Shown here: positions 60,207 to 64,000 of the stretch, piece by piece
Numbering within the stretch: position 1 is the stretch's first letter
Layout of the letters: every line of letters begins with the position of its first letter
Assembly: GCF_020166395.1 (NCBI RefSeq)
Contig: NZ_JAIQXU010000001.1
Span: forward strand, 1 to 64,000
Reading direction: 5' to 3'
Source of the DNA: Deinococcus betulae
GTDB lineage: Bacteria > Deinococcota > Deinococci > Deinococcales > Deinococcaceae
DNA length: 64,000 nucleotides
The notes under the pieces: model-generated
What the model saw: only the letters and a program-made list of their open reading frames with translations
What the model was told of the DNA's origin: nothing
Databases searched by the model: none
Translations under genes and position numbers: made by a program

Positions 60207-61550
60207 ATGACTCTTCCTGCTGGCTGGCCTGCCGGGCCGCGCCTCCGTGGACCGCTGGCTTCCTGGCTGGGCCACGTCCCGGACCTGCGCCGCGACGCCC
60301 TGGGGTTTTTGCACCATAGCCGCGCGGCCTACGGCGACCTGTTCCGCATACGGCTGGGGCCGCGTGACGTGCTGGTGGTGGCCGACCCTGGGGCGGCGCG
60401 CGAAGTGCTGGTGGAGCAGAGCGCACACTTCCGCAAAGGCCGGGGCATTCAGAAGATGCAGCCGTTTCTGGGCAGCGGGCTGCTGACCGCCGAGGGCGAC
60501 ACCTGGCGGGGACACCGCCGCTTGATGCAGCCGGCCTTTCACCGCGCGGCGCTGGACAGCATGGCGGCCGACATCGTGGCGGCGACCTCTCCCCTGCTGG
60601 AGCGGCTGCGGGCGGCGGCAGGGACAGGCGAGCCGGTGGACCTGGGTCGCGAGATGCTGCATGTCACCCTGCGGGCGGTGGCCGCTGTCCTGTTTGGCAC
60701 GGCGCTGGCCCAGGAGGAACTGGAAGTCGTGGAGCGCGAGTTGCCTCCACTGCTGGCCCGGACCGCCGACCGGGTGCGCTCGCCGGTGGACTGGCGCCTG
60801 CCCACACCGGGCCAGCGGCAGGAACAGGTCGCCACCAGGGCGCTGGACACGCTGGTTCACGGGATCATTGCGCGGCGGCGGGCGGCTGGACCAGGCGGCC
60901 ACGACCTGCTGGGGCAGTTGCTGGCGGCGCGCGACGAGCAGGGCGGCGGCCTCAGCGACACCGAACTGCGCGACGAGGTCATGACTCTGTTTCTGGCGGG
61001 CCACGAAACCACCGCCACGCTGCTGACCTTCCTGTGGCTGAGCCTGGCCCAGCATCCCCAGGTCCGCGCCGCCGTGCAGGCCGAGGTGCGTGGCGCCCTG
61101 GGCACGGGCGCCCCCAGCGCCAAGCAGATGAGGGACTTGCCCCTGCTGCACGCCTGCCTGCAGGAGACTCTGCGGTTGTACCCACCTGCCTGGCTGCTGC
61201 CCCGGCAGGCGACGGCGCCGGTGACCGTAGGCGGCGTGCCGCTGGACGCCGGAGCAGAAGTCAGCGTGAACGTGTTCCTGATTCAGCGCAACGGACGATT
61301 CTGGCCCGAACCGAATGCCTTTCGTCCCGAGCGCTGGGCACAGGTGGGCCGGACCCCCGAGGCCTTCTTGCCTTTCGGCGCCGGGGCGCGGATGTGTATT
61401 GGCAACCACCTGGCACTGCTGGAAGCGGCCCTGATTGCCGCGCTGGTGCTGCGCGACTTCACACTGGAGGTGCCTGGCGGGGGTCCGGGAGGCCTCACCG
61501 CAGGCTTGACCCTCAAACCAGACGGGCCGGTGCTGGCGACTGTGCACTAG
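60207..61550 (+). CDS. Cytochrome P450
   Basis: 447 residues. Heme-thiolate monooxygenase: I-helix FLAGHETTATLLTFLW (AGxET), ExxR motif ETLRLYPPAWLLPRQA, heme loop FLPFGAGARMCIGNHLA with ligand Cys (about C397). No N-terminal membrane anchor, so soluble. It lacks a fused reductase and none is nearby. Substrate unknown; carotenoid, fatty-acid or terpenoid oxidation are possibilities from family breadth only. Confidence 0.93.
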   Translation: MTLPAGWPAGPRLRGPLASWLGHVPDLRRDALGFLHHSRAAYGDLFRIRLGPRDVLVVADPGAAREVLVEQSAHFRKGRGIQKMQPFLGSGLLTAEGDTWRGHRRLMQPAFHRAALDSMAADIVAATSPLLERLRAAAGTGEPVDLGREMLHVTLRAVAAVLFGTALAQEELEVVERELPPLLARTADRVRSPVDWRLPTPGQRQEQVATRALDTLVHGIIARRRAAGPGGHDLLGQLLAARDEQGGGLSDTELRDEVMTLFLAGHETTATLLTFLWLSLAQHPQVRAAVQAEVRGALGTGAPSAKQMRDLPLLHACLQETLRLYPPAWLLPRQATAPVTVGGVPLDAGAEVSVNVFLIQRNGRFWPEPNAFRPERWAQVGRTPEAFLPFGAGARMCIGNHLALLEAALIAALVLRDFTLEVPGGGPGGLTAGLTLKPDGPVLATVH

Positions 61551-61558
61551 GAGGGGTG

Positions 61559-61582
61559 CCGGGCCGCTCTCACCCGGCCCGG
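61559..61582. terminator. Hairpin between P450 and CoA-transferase genes
   Basis: CCGGGCCG (61559-61566) and CGGCCCGG (61575-61582), 8-base loop, no T-run, between convergent genes. Confidence 0.6.
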
Positions 61583-61648
61583 TCATTGGAAGTTGCTCAG
61601 AGCATTTCAGAGCGCGGCTGCGCCCCTGGCGCTGGCAGTTGCATCTTC

Positions 61649-62278
61649 TCAGGCGTAAATAGGTGCGCCGGTTTTGGCCTGCAATTCTTCTAACGTCACG
61701 CCGGGGGCCAGTTCAACCAGATGCAGGCCGTTTTCCGTCACGTCCAGCACGCCTAGGTCGGTAATGATGCGGTTCACGACGGCCTGACCGGTCAGCGGCA
61801 AGGTGCAGTCACGCAGGATTTTGTGAGCGTCCCCCTTGGCGGTGTGCTCCATTAGCACGACCACGCGCTGCACGCCGGCCACCAGGTCCATAGCGCCGCC
61901 CATGCCCTTGACCATCTTGCCGGGAATCATCCAGTTGGCCAAGTCGCCCTTTTCGCTGACTTGCATGGCACCCAGAATGGCCAGGTTGACGTGCCCGCCC
62001 CGAATCATGGCGAAACTGTCTGCACTGGAAAAGAAGCTGGCGCCAGGCAGCGCCGTCACCGTCTGCTTGCCCGCATTGATGAGGTCGGGGTCTACCTCCG
62101 CTTCGGTGGGAAAGGGGCCAATGCCCAGCAGGCCGTTTTCGCTTTGCAGCATCACTGATACGCCCTCGGGAATGTGGTTGGCCACCAGGGTCGGCAGGCC
62201 GATGCCCAGGTTCACGTAAAAGCCGTCACTCAGTTCGCGGGCGGCGCGGGCCGCCATCTCGTCTCTTGTCCAGGGCAT
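61649..62278 (-). CDS. 3-oxoacid CoA-transferase subunit B
   Basis: 209 residues from the ATG at 62278 behind AAGGAGG; the frame is open to 62506 without similarity. Catalytic glutamate is in [39 protein letters not shown] and [20 protein letters not shown] complete the ScoB/SCOT B pattern. It moves CoA between succinyl-CoA and acetoacetate with an A subunit, which is normally encoded just upstream; here that position holds the NMN adenylyltransferase gene, so A must be elsewhere. Confidence 0.92.
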   Translation of the reverse strand: MPWTRDEMAARAARELSDGFYVNLGIGLPTLVANHIPEGVSVMLQSENGLLGIGPFPTEAEVDPDLINAGKQTVTALPGASFFSSADSFAMIRGGHVNLAILGAMQVSEKGDLANWMIPGKMVKGMGGAMDLVAGVQRVVVLMEHTAKGDAHKILRDCTLPLTGQAVVNRIITDLGVLDVTENGLHLVELAPGVTLEELQAKTGAPIYA

Positions 62279-62346
62279 AGGCGCCTCCTTAGGGCATGTT
62301 CGCTGGGGAAATCCGCTGGCAGCTTGCGGCGCGGCGCCCTGGGGTG

Positions 62347-63264
62347 TCAAGCGGGCCGGTCGGCCGCCGGGCCACACAGGCGGCGCAGGATGACGTGGTG
62401 GTCCTCGAAAAAAGCGCGTGGCTGGCGCAGGACCGTGTCCAGGTGGTAAGGCCGACTGCCCGGCACGGGCGCCGGGTCCAGCTGCACCTGGGCCACCGCT
62501 GGCCACACCAGCGAGCGGGCCGGATGGGCAAAGGTGGCGACCGCTACAGGCAGAGGCGAGTCAGACGGCCAAATCTCGCCCGGCAGCGCCAGCAGTCCAG
62601 CCCCCACCGGGCCAGCGCGGCGGACCAGCCACACCTGCCCGCCACGCTGGTGCAGGTGCAGCACCTCTGTCCTGGGCACAGGGGTCTGGGCCGCGCTCAG
62701 GCGGGTCCGCTCAGCCTGCACCGCCTGAAACTCGGCTTGCAGGCGGCAAAAGGTGGAGGTGTGTAGAAAATCATTCAGGGCGGCTGTCACCCCGTCAGGG
62801 AGGCCGGCCGGCACCTGTCCCTGCCCGAACAATGCGGCGCGGACGGCGGTGGCGTTCAGGTCGCCGTGGGCCGGAGAGGGGTCCAGCGTCCATTCGGGGA
62901 ACCAGCGCAGATAGACGCTGCTGGCATCTTTTTCAAAGCCAGTCAGCACGGTGCTCTGGGTGCCCACCTGGGCCGCCTTTTGCTGCACAGCGGCCCGCAC
63001 ACTGGCGGCCCAGCGCGCTGCGTCAAATTCGTCGGCCAATGGGACCAGGGACAGGCGGCCCGTCGCTGGGAGGCTGGCCCGAATCAGGCGGGCGCGCTCG
63101 GCCGCCGTCCAGGGATTGACCACGCTGCGCGTCAGATTGGCGCTGCCCAGCAAGATGAGCAGGTGGCTGTGCCGCGCCAGCGCCGTCTCGATCAGGTGCA
63201 GGTGGGCGGCGTGTGGCGGCTGAAAGCGGCCAATGAGGACAGCTAGAGTGCGGCCTGGGGGCAC
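62347..63264 (-). CDS. Nicotinamide-nucleotide adenylyltransferase with degenerate Nudix-like domain
   Basis: 305 residues from GTG at 63264, 6 bases after TAGACT (complement of 63271-63276). Residues 1-175 are a nucleotidyltransferase of the NadM type ([23 protein letters not shown], the HxxH ATP motif H18/H21; [22 protein letters not shown]). Residues 205-305 keep the Nudix domain edge and the C-terminal FEDHHVIL, but the catalytic Nudix box (GX5EX7REUXEEXGU) is missing. It makes NAD from NMN; the ADP-ribose hydrolase half is probably dead. Divergent from nadE. Confidence 0.85.
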   Translation of the reverse strand: MPPGRTLAVLIGRFQPPHAAHLHLIETALARHSHLLILLGSANLTRSVVNPWTAAERARLIRASLPATGRLSLVPLADEFDAARWAASVRAAVQQKAAQVGTQSTVLTGFEKDASSVYLRWFPEWTLDPSPAHGDLNATAVRAALFGQGQVPAGLPDGVTAALNDFLHTSTFCRLQAEFQAVQAERTRLSAAQTPVPRTEVLHLHQRGGQVWLVRRAGPVGAGLLALPGEIWPSDSPLPVAVATFAHPARSLVWPAVAQVQLDPAPVPGSRPYHLDTVLRQPRAFFEDHHVILRRLCGPAADRPA

Positions 63265-63324
63265 CGCCCGAGTCTAGAGCAGGCAGGAGGAGGCCCCATC
63301 AGCCCCCGTGCCATACTGCGCCGG

Positions 63325-64000
63325 ATGACCGTCCCGCACGACCTCCGCACCCTGCTGGCGGTGCAGCCCACCATTGACCCCGCCGCCGAGATTGAGCGGC
63401 GGGTGGACTTTTTATGCCGCTACCTGCAGGCCGCCGGAGCGCGCGGCTTTGTGCTGGGCGTCAGCGGGGGGCAGGACAGCACCCTGACGGGGCGGCTGTG
63501 CCAGCTGGCCGCCGAGCGGCTGCGCACACAGGGGGTTGAGGCGCAGTGTGTGACCGTGCGCCAACCCTACGGTGTGCAGGCCGATGAGGCCGACGCCGAG
63601 CGCGCCCTGGCTTTTATTCAGCCGGACCGCGTCGTGACGGTCAATATACAGGCGGCCGCCGACGCGGCCGCCAGCGCGGCGGGAGAAGCGCTGGGCGAGC
63701 CCCTGCGCGACTTCGTGCGCGGCAATGTCAAAGCCCGGCTGCGCATGGTGACGCAGTACGCGCTGGCCGGGCAGCTGGGGCTGCTGGTGGTCGGGACCGA
63801 CCACGCGGCCGAGGCTGTGACCGGCTTTTTCACCAAGTACGGCGACGGCGGCGTGGACATCACCCCCCTGACCGGCCTAACCAAGCGTCAGGGGGCGGCG
63901 CTGCTGGCCTGTCTGGGCGCTCCGCCCGCCACCTGGCAGAAGGTCCCCACTGCCGACCTGGAAGACAGCCGCCCCGGCCTCCCCGACGAGGTGGCGCTGG
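63325..64000 (+). CDS. nadE: NAD synthetase, partial at the window end
   Basis: At least 225 codons from the ATG at 63325, still open at the last base. ATP-pyrophosphatase P-loop [18 protein letters not shown] (SGGxDS) is followed by [45 protein letters not shown], the ammonia-dependent NadE signature. It amidates deamido-NAD. CATACT (63312-63317) lies 7 bases before the ATG. Pairs with the divergent NMN adenylyltransferase as an NAD biosynthesis pair. Confidence 0.93.
   Translation, partial: MTVPHDLRTLLAVQPTIDPAAEIERRVDFLCRYLQAAGARGFVLGVSGGQDSTLTGRLCQLAAERLRTQGVEAQCVTVRQPYGVQADEADAERALAFIQPDRVVTVNIQAAADAAASAAGEALGEPLRDFVRGNVKARLRMVTQYALAGQLGLLVVGTDHAAEAVTGFFTKYGDGGVDITPLTGLTKRQGAALLACLGAPPATWQKVPTADLEDSRPGLPDEVAL

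Overview
The window is GC-rich bacterial chromosome that reads as Deinococcus. Three things point there. More than twenty genes have a TANNNT -10 hexamer only 5-11 bases before the start codon, the layout of leaderless mRNAs that are abundant in Deinococcus. There are several copies of a mosaic intergenic repeat resembling the small non-coding repeats described in D. radiodurans. The gene set also fits (fused SecDF, short IF2 and NusA, a bacilliredoxin-like protein, a TtgA-free amino acid/acyl-CoA catabolic set). No rRNA, phage, CRISPR or intact insertion sequence was seen; the content is mostly chromosomal housekeeping.

Layout. 0-2.1 kb: MerR regulator divergent from an old yellow enzyme, then a DUF1579-like protein. 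2.1-4.7 kb: a repeat, a hairpin and sucCD. 4.7-9.4 kb: M24 peptidase, RlpA-like protein, YbjN-like protein, an acyl-CoA dehydrogenase behind a palindromic operator, two small exported proteins. 9.5-13.9 kb: secDF, argC, a metallo-beta-lactamase-fold hydrolase. 14-20.9 kb: DinB-like protein, single-domain response regulator, SpoU-type methyltransferase coupled to an unknown protein, YchJ, SPFH protein, a 3-hydroxyisobutyrate dehydrogenase-type enzyme. 21-28.3 kb: GH3 hexosaminidase, a dipeptide-type ABC importer (binding protein and two permeases, no ATPases), a degenerate AroE-like protein. 28.4-34.9 kb: a repeat, wecB-wecA for surface polysaccharide, upp, a kinase-like protein, a GAF/HD protein, a YkgJ-like cysteine cluster protein. 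35-39.1 kb: tRNA-Val and the rimP-nusA-rnpM-infB operon with an attenuator-like leader. 39.2-48.6 kb: DoxX-like protein, oligoendopeptidase F, MFS transporter, a bacilliredoxin fused to an immunity-like helical domain, a three-gene operon ending in a HAMP receptor without output domain, a PA2169-type bundle protein, a DUF2071 protein. 48.9-54.9 kb: a TPR-like protein, the bifunctional (p)ppGpp enzyme, a 34-residue leaderless ORF, a GGDEF-EAL protein. 54.9-57.2 kb: a repeat, an unknown protein, a DUF1152 gene interrupted by an in-frame TGA, an unknown protein. 57.2-64 kb: acyl-CoA dehydrogenase plus acyl-CoA carboxylase beta operon, cytochrome P450, a lone CoA-transferase B subunit, and divergent NMN adenylyltransferase and NAD synthetase genes (the last runs off the window).

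How they fit together. Acyl-CoA and branched-chain catabolism (7132, 19742, 57193, 58474, 61649) feeds the TCA step of sucCD. Translation and stringent response are represented by the nusA-infB operon and Rel. Cell-envelope work is done by SecDF, WecA/WecB, RlpA and NagZ. No clear stand-alone new system was found. The best candidates for something undescribed are the 44.2-47.2 kb receptor operon, the bacilliredoxin/immunity-like fusion at 43.35 kb, the small ORF with perfect hairpin before rel, the TGA-interrupted DUF1152 gene and the mosaic repeat family.
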